Positions 25,109 through 31,518 of a DNA stretch of 32,085 bases are shown here, piece after piece (within the stretch, counting starts at the first letter, position 1; the number at the start of each line of letters is the position of its first letter). Made by a program: the position numbers and the translations under genes. The notes beneath the pieces are model-generated. The model was not told the DNA's origin. It was given only the letters and a program-made list of their open reading frames with translations, and made no database searches. Origin of the DNA: JAGGZI01 sp964399605. Lineage in GTDB: Archaea > Aenigmatarchaeota > Aenigmatarchaeia > PWEA01 > JAGHBM01. The stretch spans positions 1 through 32,085 of the forward strand of contig CAYNRH010000005.1 of the NCBI GenBank assembly GCA_964399605.1, read 5' to 3'.

Positions 25109-25208
25109 NNNNNNNNNNNNNNNNNNNNNNNNNNNNNNNNNNNNNNNNNNNNNNNNNNNNNNNNNNNNNNNNNNNNNNNNNNNNNNNNNNNNNNNNNNNN
25201 NNNNNNNN
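25109..25208. other. Scaffold gap of 100 N
   Basis: Exactly 100 N, so a placeholder of unknown true length. It removes the end of the pilin-like gene and anything between that and the second lipoprotein gene. Whole genes could be missing. Confidence 0.95.
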
Positions 25209-25245
25209 CAAAAACTTTAAAAACTCCTCTTTTCTATTTATTTAT

Positions 25246-26133
25246 ATGAAGAGATACTCTTGGGTTTTGGTTTTTTTGTTTTTGTTAGTTTTTTCTTCCG
25301 GGTGCATAGGTGGCAATGGATTGAACCTTTCTTTCTTTTCTTTGGTTCCAAGCGGACCATTCTATACAACAGTAGAAGATTTGAGTGTTAAAACGGAGGC
25401 AGTGCCACATGATGTTTACAGCGGAAAAACAACCACCTTATACTTTGATGTTTCCAATGAAGGAAACATAACACTTTCTGATTTGAATGTTCAAATCACT
25501 GATCCATCACTTTTTACTTCTGAGGAATCCCTTGAGAAAAAAATACCGGAACTGGAGCCTGAAGAAACAAAAAGTTGGGAATGGGAATTGAAAGCAGATG
25601 ACGTAGCTCTTCCAAAGGACTGCACAATCAGATATAAAACAGAGTATTCCTCTCAGGCGTTAGCACTTTATGATGTTTCTGCCATAACAGAAGAGGAGTT
25701 TACAAGATTGCAGAGAAGCAGAAGGCTGGAGAATGAAACAAATCTCTTTTATTACAAGACCAAGTCGCCAGTTGATATTGATATTTCTCTCTCAAAGGAG
25801 CAGCCAATTTTAGAGGACATGGAATTTTATCTTTATATTAATCTCAGGGATGTCGGAACTGGGTATGTTGAAAAAATAAGCAGGGGGGACATGACATTGA
25901 AGTATCCCAATTTTCTTGAGTTGGAAAGCTGCGACGACCTTGAAAAGAATAATGGGGTGCTGACACTAAGGAATGACTTGAATTTCATAAACAAGCAGGC
26001 AAAGACAATCACATGCAAGTTCAAAACAAAGAAGGATATAGGGGAAATAAAGACCATTGGGCAATTTGAGGTTGATATAAAATATAAATATATGTATTAC
26101 GATACTATTAATGTTAGGATTAATCCTAAGTAA
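25246..26133 (+). CDS. Surface lipoprotein, CARDB-like (paralogue 2)
   Basis: A 295-residue lipoprotein with signal peptide and lipobox SSGC (Cys at about residue 20). The first exterior domain has the CARDB-like TTTLYFDVSNEGNITLSDLNV and ends KSWEWELKAD. A link EYSSQALALYDVSAITEEEF leads to a second domain with PVDIDISLSKEQPI, GTGYVEKI, two Cys and a final KYKYMYYDTINVRINPK. The same order occurs in the other two lipoproteins. A TATA-like CTTTAAAAAC (25214-25223) stands about 25 bases before the ATG, so this gene may have its own leaderless transcript in addition to read-through from upstream. Confidence 0.8.
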   Translation: MKRYSWVLVFLFLLVFSSGCIGGNGLNLSFFSLVPSGPFYTTVEDLSVKTEAVPHDVYSGKTTTLYFDVSNEGNITLSDLNVQITDPSLFTSEESLEKKIPELEPEETKSWEWELKADDVALPKDCTIRYKTEYSSQALALYDVSAITEEEFTRLQRSRRLENETNLFYYKTKSPVDIDISLSKEQPILEDMEFYLYINLRDVGTGYVEKISRGDMTLKYPNFLELESCDDLEKNNGVLTLRNDLNFINKQAKTITCKFKTKKDIGEIKTIGQFEVDIKYKYMYYDTINVRINPK

Positions 26134-26145
26134 GGAGGTATTATT

Positions 26146-27189
26146 ATGAAAAAATTGATTATTTTGGCTTTGATTGGTGTTGTTTTATTTTCTTCTGGAT
26201 GTGTGAATTTACCATGGGGTAATCAAGGAACCACGACAACAGGAGGTTATGGTCTTGTTGTCAATTATTTCGAGCCTGATTTCTCAAACCTGGAAAGTGG
26301 AGACGATTTTCAGATAGAGATGGAAGTGCAGAATATGGGAGGTGCCACAGCTGAGAACATATACACATATTTGTATGGAATAACTCCGAGTGACTGGGGT
26401 TTGTCAGAAAGTGATTTGGGTCAAGACATAGGCAATTTAGAGCCTCCGGATGAGAGTGTTGGACTTCCTGGTGAAATAGATAGCGCCAAATGGGATTTAA
26501 CTGCACCAAATATTCCGGAAGGTATAACATACACGTACACTCCAAGGGCAAGAGTAATGTACAAATATCATACTGTTGCAACTTCAGTTGTTACCACACT
26601 TTCAAGAGATGAATATTCAAGGCTAAGGCAAAAAAATGAAGTGCCTTCTGGCCAACCACAAACAACTGTAAGCAAAGGCCCTCTGAGTGTGTCTGTAAGT
26701 GCAAGGAATCCTGTCATACTTGATAGTCCAGAAGATACAATAAGAGTCATAATCACAGTAGGGACACTTGGTCAGGGAAGTGTTTTTGACTATAATAAAG
26801 CCAGCGATTGTGGCGGATATGAAGGTGTAGCAGATATAAATACAACATGCGGACTGAATAGCTTAGAAATGAAAATAGTAGCTCCGGGTACAACTGCCAA
26901 AGATTGTGGTGCATTAGACAATTATATATCTGTTGACTTGAGAAGAGGACAGTCGTTGACTTACAGCTGCGAATTGGATCCTGGGGACATAACCACAAGA
27001 AAGGATATACCAATCACAGTTTATCTGAGGTATGGATATATGGAGGATTTCTCAACAACATTGACTGTGACAGGGACTTCTGATGTAACTAGTGGAACTG
27101 TTGAAACCACCACAACAACACAGGAAACAACAACCACTACTGTTGCTTCTACAACAACTACTACTTCAACAACCACAACAACAGACTAA
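26146..27189 (+). CDS. Surface lipoprotein, CARDB-like with Thr-rich tail (paralogue 3)
   Basis: A 347-residue lipoprotein with lipobox SSGC (Cys at about residue 19). Its CARDB-like first domain contains FQIEMEVQNMGGATAENI; the link TSVVTTLSRDEYSRLRQK is close to that of paralogue 2, and the second domain has GPLSVSVSARNPV, GQGSVFDY and RKDIPITVYLRYGY. Extra Cys pairs occur in the second domain. Unlike its relatives it ends in a Thr-rich tail of about 30 residues, like the linker of the giant surface protein and a likely O-glycosylation region. GGAGGT lies six bases before the ATG, 12 bases after paralogue 2, so the two form an operon. Confidence 0.8.
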   Translation: MKKLIILALIGVVLFSSGCVNLPWGNQGTTTTGGYGLVVNYFEPDFSNLESGDDFQIEMEVQNMGGATAENIYTYLYGITPSDWGLSESDLGQDIGNLEPPDESVGLPGEIDSAKWDLTAPNIPEGITYTYTPRARVMYKYHTVATSVVTTLSRDEYSRLRQKNEVPSGQPQTTVSKGPLSVSVSARNPVILDSPEDTIRVIITVGTLGQGSVFDYNKASDCGGYEGVADINTTCGLNSLEMKIVAPGTTAKDCGALDNYISVDLRRGQSLTYSCELDPGDITTRKDIPITVYLRYGYMEDFSTTLTVTGTSDVTSGTVETTTTTQETTTTTVASTTTTTSTTTTTD

Positions 27190-27247
27190 TCTTCCATTCA
27201 CAATCTTTTAATTTCTTTTTCTTTAATTTCATACAGTGGTTAATATG

Positions 27248-28468
27248 ATGGAGATAAATGCGGACTTGCATATGCACGGGCTTTATTCTGGCGGCGTCAG
27301 CAACAGAATGGTACCAAAGGTCATTGGCGAGCAGGCACCCCTGAAGGGGCTTGATTTGGTTGGCACTGCTGATGTACTTAATGAAAGATGGATAAAGCTT
27401 TTGAAGGAGCAACTGAAAAATGAAAATGAGATGCTGGTGCATCCAAATGGAACCAAGTTTATTCTTCAAACAGAGGTTGAAGACAACCACAGGGTTCATC
27501 ATGTTATATTGATACCAAGTTTTTCCAAGGTTTACGAGCTAAGGGAAAAATTCAAAAAGTACGCAAATCTGGATACAGATGGGAGACCAAAAATTCACTT
27601 AAATGGGGAAGAAATTGCTGAGATTGTTCTGGAGTCCGGATGTTTAATAGGCCCTGCCCATGCATTCACACCTTGGACGGCAATTTTCAAGGAGTATGAC
27701 TCGCTAAGGGAATGTTATGGGGAATATACAGACAAAATACATTTTTTGGAGCTTGGCCTCTCGGCTGATACTAACTTGGCTGACAAAATAACTGACCTGC
27801 ATAGATTGACATTTTTGAGCAACAGTGATGCCCATTCACCATGGCCAAACAAGATGGGCAGGGAATTCAACAGATTTAAAGTGAAGGAGATAAGTTTCGA
27901 AGAGATAAAAAAAGCTCTTAAAAGGGAAGGAGGAAGAGGATGCATTCTTAATGTGGGATTGAATCCCAAGGAGGGAAAATACCATCTGACAAGGTGCATG
28001 AATTGTTTGTTATTTTTTAAATTAGAAGATGCAGAAAGGTTCGGATGGAGATGTCCTAACTGCGGAAAACCAATAAAAAAAGGAGTGTATGACAGGATTC
28101 AGGAACTCGCTGATTTAAAAGAACCAGAACATCCGGAGCACAGGTCGCAATATATACACACGATACCTCTCAGTGAGATAATATCATTGGCCTTAGGAAT
28201 AAAAAACGTTTATTCAAAGCAGGTTCAGGATACATGGGAAAAAATTATTGGTGTTTTTGGTAATGAAATCAAAGTTTTGATAGAAGTTGGTTTTGATGAC
28301 TTGAATAAAGTTAACCAAAAAGTTGCAGAGATGATAAAGGCATTTCGTGAAGATAAAATAAATTACATACCTGGTGGTGCAGGTGTTTATGGAAAAATAT
28401 TGCTGCCGGGGAAAAACCCAAAGATAAAATATTACAAATTCAGGCAAAAATCATTGAAAGATTTTTAA
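27248..28468 (+). CDS. endoQ: Endonuclease Q (PHP-domain DNA repair nuclease)
   Basis: EndoQ nicks DNA 5' of deaminated bases (uracil, hypoxanthine, xanthine) and abasic sites in Thermococcales and some other lineages. The 406-residue protein has the PHP start MEINADLHMHGLYSGGVS with metal-binding His8 and His10, the conserved LVGTADVLN, TEVEDNHRVHHV, GPAHAFTPWTAIFKEYDS and FLELGLSADTNLAD blocks, SNSDAHSPWPNKMGREFNRF, and a zinc site made by CMNC and CPNCG (about 250-275). All agree with the family in order. ATG 27248 is chosen because family members start two residues before the Ala-Asp-Leu-His; ATG 27245 is equally possible. It ends one base from the tRNA-Val 3' end on the other strand. Confidence 0.92.
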   Translation: MEINADLHMHGLYSGGVSNRMVPKVIGEQAPLKGLDLVGTADVLNERWIKLLKEQLKNENEMLVHPNGTKFILQTEVEDNHRVHHVILIPSFSKVYELREKFKKYANLDTDGRPKIHLNGEEIAEIVLESGCLIGPAHAFTPWTAIFKEYDSLRECYGEYTDKIHFLELGLSADTNLADKITDLHRLTFLSNSDAHSPWPNKMGREFNRFKVKEISFEEIKKALKREGGRGCILNVGLNPKEGKYHLTRCMNCLLFFKLEDAERFGWRCPNCGKPIKKGVYDRIQELADLKEPEHPEHRSQYIHTIPLSEIISLALGIKNVYSKQVQDTWEKIIGVFGNEIKVLIEVGFDDLNKVNQKVAEMIKAFREDKINYIPGGAGVYGKILLPGKNPKIKYYKFRQKSLKDF

Positions 28469-28486
28469 TTGGTGGACCCGGGGAGA

Positions 28487-28558
28487 TATCCAGCACGACA
28501 TAGACTTCTTGAAAACCTTCAGTTTTCAAGTTTAAAATCTTCAATTTTTCTATTCGGT
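28487..28558 (-). other. T-loop intron (59/60) of tRNA-Val, 72 nt
   Basis: Removing it restores TTCGAAT between a perfect T stem. A bulge-helix-bulge can be drawn: central helix TTCG with TGGA (two wobble pairs), bulges AAA and TAT, each cut after its second base. Inside, CTTGAAAAC-TGAAG-GTTTTCAAG is a perfect nine-pair hairpin. The inner helix next to the bulges is imperfect. Confidence 0.8.
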
Positions 28559-28580
28559 TTCGAACTCCCGGCCTTCGCCA

Positions 28581-28604
28581 TTTCGAAAGTTCTTTAAAAA
28601 CTTA
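28581..28604 (-). other. Anticodon-loop intron (37/38) of tRNA-Val, 24 nt
   Basis: The strict archaeal splice motif is visible: exon helix TCGCC/GGCGA, central helix TTGA/TCGA (one wobble pair), three-base bulges CGT and AAT, and intron helix AAGTT/AACTT. Cutting after the second base of each bulge leaves the loop TTGACGT, with G37. Confidence 0.88.
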
Positions 28605-28619
28605 CGTCAAGGCGACGTC

Positions 28620-28664
28620 AAGGCCAATCGGTTGCACAAACTTACACTTCGTGCAAGTCGGTCT
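28620..28664 (-). other. D-arm/anticodon-stem intron of tRNA-Val, about 45 nt
   Basis: Extra sequence lies between the D loop and the anticodon stem. A split after CTAT and before GACG gives a standard Val D arm and is supported by a possible central helix GGCT/GGCC with bulges ATA and TTG, each cut after its second base. A 44-nt intron at 25/26 is an alternative, because GAC occurs at both edges. Inner pairing CTTGCAC-GAA-GTGTAAG is strong. Confidence 0.7.
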
Positions 28665-28721
28665 ATAGCCACTAGACTACGGGTCCATATCAACAGAGGC
28701 ATACACTGTGTGCATGTCAAT

Positions 28722-29171
28722 CTATTTTTTCAGTATTAATAAGATATCTTTTTCTTCTTTTCCTATAATACATTTCTTTAGTATTTTTAAGTCTTTAAAT
28801 GTATTTAAAAACTTATCCTTCCACATGGATTTCGGTTCCGATATGATTATATATCCCCCAGGTTTTAAAACCCTTTTCATTTCCCCTCCATTTTTCAATA
28901 GGTGTATGGTGTCAATACAGAAAATAAAATCAAATACATAGGATTTAAAAGGAAGTTCATCACCGGAAGAGAAAATATCAGGATTGTATAATATATCAAC
29001 TCCTATGTATTTAATCCCATACTTTTCATCAAGGAATTCATTTAGCCATTTTTCTCCACAACCAACATCTAAAACTAATCCATTTAAGTTTGGGAGAAAC
29101 TTCTTCATATCCTCATATTTTTCCATTTGCTTTTCTTTCATCCATTTTGGGTAAATTTCTGAAGTGAACAT
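28722..29171 (-). CDS. Class I SAM-dependent methyltransferase
   Basis: A 149-residue methyltransferase. Motif I is VLDVGCGEK (about residues 33-41), followed by the motif II acidic strand GVDIL, then FDFIFCIDTIHLL (motif IV region) and RVLKPGGYIIISEP (motif V/VI region). The protein is shorter than most class I enzymes and lacks an obvious substrate-binding domain, so it may be a minimal or partner-dependent form; the substrate is unknown. The 58-bp gap upstream contains TATA-like AATATATATAAAC on the minus strand, so it probably has its own promoter apart from the phosphoesterase gene. tRNA-Val lies downstream on the same strand. Confidence 0.85.
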   Translation of the reverse strand: MFTSEIYPKWMKEKQMEKYEDMKKFLPNLNGLVLDVGCGEKWLNEFLDEKYGIKYIGVDILYNPDIFSSGDELPFKSYVFDFIFCIDTIHLLKNGGEMKRVLKPGGYIIISEPKSMWKDKFLNTFKDLKILKKCIIGKEEKDILLILKK

Positions 29172-29229
29172 AAAAATATAATAAAATTCTCTTTATTTAC
29201 TGTTAGTTTATATATATTTTGACGTATTT

Positions 29230-30093
29230 TCATACACTAATAAATTTAGCCTTTACCTCCTTTCTCTCTAACCTAATTTCAACAATTTCTTTATTTTCAT
29301 CAAATTTCCCAGCATTTACACAAGTTGTGCCGTCAACTTTTTCTATTCCCACAGATTCGTGAATGTGCCCAAATAAGCTCAAGATTGGCTTATATTCCAA
29401 AATAAAATTCCTTAAGCCAGTACTTCCTACGTTTCCGTCCTTTGATTTTTCTCCATATGATTTTCTTGCCCACTCAATCAACTCAGGTTTAACCTTATCT
29501 AAGATTCTATACGGTGGTGTGTGGGTCACTATTATAATCCTATCATTTGGATAACTCTCAGTCAAAGATTTTAAATCATGATATATATTTTCCTCTTTGA
29601 AACTATTTAGTTCTAGAGCTGTTTCTTCATAAGTATATCCAAAAATATCTTTCTTAAGAGGGTTTTCAATCTCCCAAGGATACATTGGATGACCATTATA
29701 TCCTGCCAAGTAAAACCCATTTATCTCCACTAATTTATTATGAATTACATCAAAACTCGTAGGTTTTGCCCTCTCGACTACTGATTTAAAATCCGTGTTT
29801 CCATATACAGCAAAAACTTTTAGATAACGATTTATCTTTTTTAGGATATTATCTATTTTCCTAAGCTTCTCGACGTTTGGCTCTAATAATTCTTGGTAGT
29901 ATTCTTTTGGGTCTTTATTGGGGGGAATGAAATTTTTATCTTCTAAAGCCCTTGCCCTTCCTATTTTCCATCCAGTGGGCAAACCAGCTATATCTCCAGT
30001 TAAAACCATAAACGGATAACTTTTGAGGTCTATATTTAATAAGGCATTTAGATATTCCGCCTCTTCTATATCTCCTATAACCAAGAATTTCAT
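29230..30093 (-). CDS. Calcineurin-like metallophosphoesterase
   Basis: A 287-residue enzyme of the calcineurin-like phosphoesterase superfamily, probably cytoplasmic, acting on a phosphomono- or diester that cannot be read here. Motifs in order: VIGDIEEA at the N terminus (the usual D-x-H is D-x-E), LTGDIAG, VYGNTD (the GNHD motif with Thr for His), VTHTPP and FGHIHES. Two usual His ligands or catalytic residues are thus replaced, which may alter metal use. It starts one base after the stop of the nucleotidyltransferase gene, so the two are one operon and may perform opposing or consecutive steps on a nucleotide-type modification; that link is inference. Confidence 0.85.
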   Translation of the reverse strand: MKFLVIGDIEEAEYLNALLNIDLKSYPFMVLTGDIAGLPTGWKIGRARALEDKNFIPPNKDPKEYYQELLEPNVEKLRKIDNILKKINRYLKVFAVYGNTDFKSVVERAKPTSFDVIHNKLVEINGFYLAGYNGHPMYPWEIENPLKKDIFGYTYEETALELNSFKEENIYHDLKSLTESYPNDRIIIVTHTPPYRILDKVKPELIEWARKSYGEKSKDGNVGSTGLRNFILEYKPILSLFGHIHESVGIEKVDGTTCVNAGKFDENKEIVEIRLERKEVKAKFISV

Positions 30094-30094
30094 T

Positions 30095-30952
30095 TTAACC
30101 AGTAAACAGTTTATATTGAATTATTTCACCTATTTTAAGGGCTGCATCAAATATCTCTATTGCTTTTTTAGCGTCCCTCTTATAAGTTAGATAATGTTCT
30201 CTTGCATCAAATATTTTCTTAACAATTTCTGCTGCATCCTCTCCATACCTTTCTCTATAAAAGTCAGCTATAGTTTCTTTATTCCTTATGTAATTTGTGT
30301 ATGCTTTGCTCGATAGTTCTTCTTCTGTCATTGCGACTTCTATTCCTAAGTAGCACATATTTTTTCCATTTGTTAATGCTTCATTGAAAAGTAAATCCTG
30401 TTCGTCTTCGTCATATTGTGCGGGAGCTCGAAGGAGAGGTATGGTAAAAAATGCGAGATCAAAAAGAGCCCCTTGAAAAACATCTTGTTTTGTAATCTCT
30501 CCAACTTCTATGGTTTTAAGAAAATCTTCGCCGTACAGAAGCTTATTGGCATTCTTCATTCCTTCAGTAAACCATTTATTAAATATACAACCTCTGTTTT
30601 TTATTTCTTCTACACTCTGTATTATGGGATTTAAAAAAACATCATAATCTCTTTTTATTTTTGGGTATATGTATCTGAATGGTCGAAATTCTATTCTAAC
30701 TGAGCACTTATCTTGGAATTTTTTTACAACTTTTCGGCATATTTTTCCGATTATCAAGTAATCCTCTGAAGTAGCTTTTTCTTTTAAAATCAAAAGAAAA
30801 TTAACATCTGACCTATCCAAAGAAATTTTTCCGAAAGCGTAACTGCCTACAATGTATAGACTGTTTAATCTATTTTCTAATTCTTTTTTACAGAGATCTT
30901 CGAATGACTTTGTTACTTCACTAACCAGTGCCATCTTTTCGTTATCGTTCAT
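30095..30952 (-). CDS. Nucleotidyltransferase-fold protein with degenerate active site
   Basis: A 285-residue protein with an N-terminal MNT/kanamycin-nucleotidyltransferase-like domain: YIVGSYAFGKISLDRSDVNFLLIL. This gives the Gly36-Ser37 motif and Asp49, but the second Asp of the D-x-D/E pair is Asn51. RIEFRPF (about 96-102) may provide the third acidic residue. The C-terminal half (about 150-285) is helical and holds a long, charged EHYLTYKRDAKKAIEIF stretch like nucleotidyltransferase-associated helical domains. The Asn replacement leaves nucleotide transfer uncertain. It is the first gene of a pair with the metallophosphoesterase. A TATA-like TAAATATTTAAAATT lies about 22 bases before the ATG. 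Confidence 0.75.
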   Translation of the reverse strand: MNDNEKMALVSEVTKSFEDLCKKELENRLNSLYIVGSYAFGKISLDRSDVNFLLILKEKATSEDYLIIGKICRKVVKKFQDKCSVRIEFRPFRYIYPKIKRDYDVFLNPIIQSVEEIKNRGCIFNKWFTEGMKNANKLLYGEDFLKTIEVGEITKQDVFQGALFDLAFFTIPLLRAPAQYDEDEQDLLFNEALTNGKNMCYLGIEVAMTEEELSSKAYTNYIRNKETIADFYRERYGEDAAEIVKKIFDAREHYLTYKRDAKKAIEIFDAALKIGEIIQYKLFTG

Positions 30953-30988
30953 ACAAATATAATGAGTCTCAAATTTTAAATATTTAAC

Positions 30989-31040
30989 AATTAGTTTCTT
31001 TGGGGCGTAAAGAGACCTTTCTTTTCAAAATAAAGGGATT
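30989..31040 (-). repeat. Degenerate intron-like copy downstream of tRNA-Gly
   Basis: On the plus strand ATTAGTTTCTTTGG, AGAGAC and CTTTCTTTT appear here in the same order and spacing as in the tRNA-Gly T-loop intron at 31115-31166 (ATTAAAGTTTCTTTGG, AGAGAC, CTTTCTTT). It starts six bases after the encoded CCA end in the tRNA's direction and has no tRNA halves around it. Confidence 0.6.
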
Positions 31041-31045
31041 TTTAA

Positions 31046-31226
31046 TGGTGCGGTTGCCGGGAGATTTCCAGCATGACGTACACTTCGTGCACGTCAACCC
31101 TTCTTCACAAATATAATTAAAGTTTCTTTGGACATACAGAGACTTTCTTTGTGAAAGAAAGGATCTGTTTTGAACCCGGGTCGCCACCGTGGCAGGGTGG
31201 TGTCATACCAGCTAGACCACAACCGC
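31046..31226 (-). tRNA. tRNA-Gly(GCC) with a T-loop intron
   Basis: A 181-nt gene giving a 75-nt tRNA with encoded CCA once 106 nt are removed. The acceptor is GCGGTTG (31220-31226) with CAACCGC (31050-31056) and discriminator A; D arm GTC...GAC; anticodon stem CCACC/GGTGG with loop CTGCCAC (anticodon GCC); variable loop CGAC; T stem CCGGG/CCCGG with loop TTCAAAT. The only interruption is in the T loop at 59/60. It lies 50 bp downstream of tRNA-Ser on the same strand. Confidence 0.93.
31063..31168 (-). other. T-loop intron (59/60) of tRNA-Gly, 106 nt
   Basis: It begins ACAGATCC and ends GCTGGAAATC on the tRNA strand. Two strong hairpins are inside: CTTTCTTT-CAC-AAAGAAAG and GACGTGCAC-GAA-GTGTACGTC. 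TTCA of the T loop can pair with TGGA, leaving AAA and a longer AATCT bulge, so the splice motif is relaxed. It is clearly related to the tRNA-Ser intron. Confidence 0.85.
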
Positions 31227-31276
31227 ATGTAAGTATAAATGTTATTTGATGATTTAAATTTCTTTCTGTTTTGTTA

Positions 31277-31479
31277 TGGCGCCGAGGGCAGGAGTTCTCC
31301 AGCACGGCATGGACGTAGTCCATGCCAAACTTCCTTCACAGAATGGACTGAAGTTTTCTTTCCCACAGCCCTTTCTTTTGTGAAAAGAAAGGCTGTTTTG
31401 AACCTGCGCGTGCGTCTACATATTTTTGTAGCACAGTCGGTCTCGAGCCGACCGGATTAAACCGCTCTCCCACCTCGGC
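31277..31479 (-). tRNA. tRNA-Ser(CGA) with a T-loop intron
   Basis: A 203-nt gene giving a 100-nt class II tRNA with encoded CCA once 103 nt are removed. The acceptor is GCCGAGG (31473-31479) with CCTCGGC (31281-31287) and discriminator G, as in serine tRNAs; anticodon stem GTCGG/CCGAC with loop CTCGAGA (anticodon CGA); T stem GCAGG/CCTGC with loop TTCAAAT. The variable region of 28 nt is unusually long, with stems GTGC/GCAC and TACA/TGTA. A TATA-like CTTTTATAAC lies upstream. Confidence 0.92.
31294..31396 (-). other. T-loop intron (59/60) of tRNA-Ser, 103 nt
   Basis: It begins ACAGCC and ends GCTGGAGAAC. It contains two perfect hairpins, CCTTTCTTTT-CAC-AAAAGAAAGG and GGCATGGAC-TAC-GTCCATGCC. 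The order of elements is the same as in the tRNA-Gly intron and the first hairpin is nearly identical, while the second keeps its pairing with a different sequence. Confidence 0.85.
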
Positions 31480-31518
31480 ATATATAGTTATAAAAGTTTT
31501 ACAATCTTATAAATTACT
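31480..31518. promoter_or_regulatory. Divergent promoter of tRNA-Ser and the ThiS-like gene
   Basis: The 39-bp interval contains GTTATAAAAG (31487-31496), about 23-32 bases before the ATG at 31519, and its complement CTTTTATAAC at a suitable distance from the tRNA-Ser 5' end. One AT-rich core may serve both directions. Confidence 0.5.

Larger units (their letters stand above)
28470..28686 (-). tRNA. tRNA-Val(GAC) with three introns
   Basis: A 217-nt gene whose exons join into a 76-nt tRNA with encoded CCA. The acceptor is GGACCCG (28680-28686) with CGGGTCC (28474-28480) and discriminator A; D arm GTC...GAC; anticodon stem TCGCC/GGCGA with loop TTGACGT (anticodon GAC); variable loop AGGCC; T stem GGGAG/CTCCC with loop TTCGAAT. 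Three interruptions are needed: 45 nt at about position 22/23, 24 nt at 37/38 and 72 nt at 59/60. The body matches archaeal tRNA-Val closely. It converges on EndoQ, and the methyltransferase gene lies upstream on the same strand. Confidence 0.93.

Noticed and set aside
30953..31518. A CRISPR array, because of repeated CTTTCTTT/GAAAGAAAGG segments
   Set aside because: The repeats are hairpins inside tRNA introns; there are no regular spacers or cas genes.
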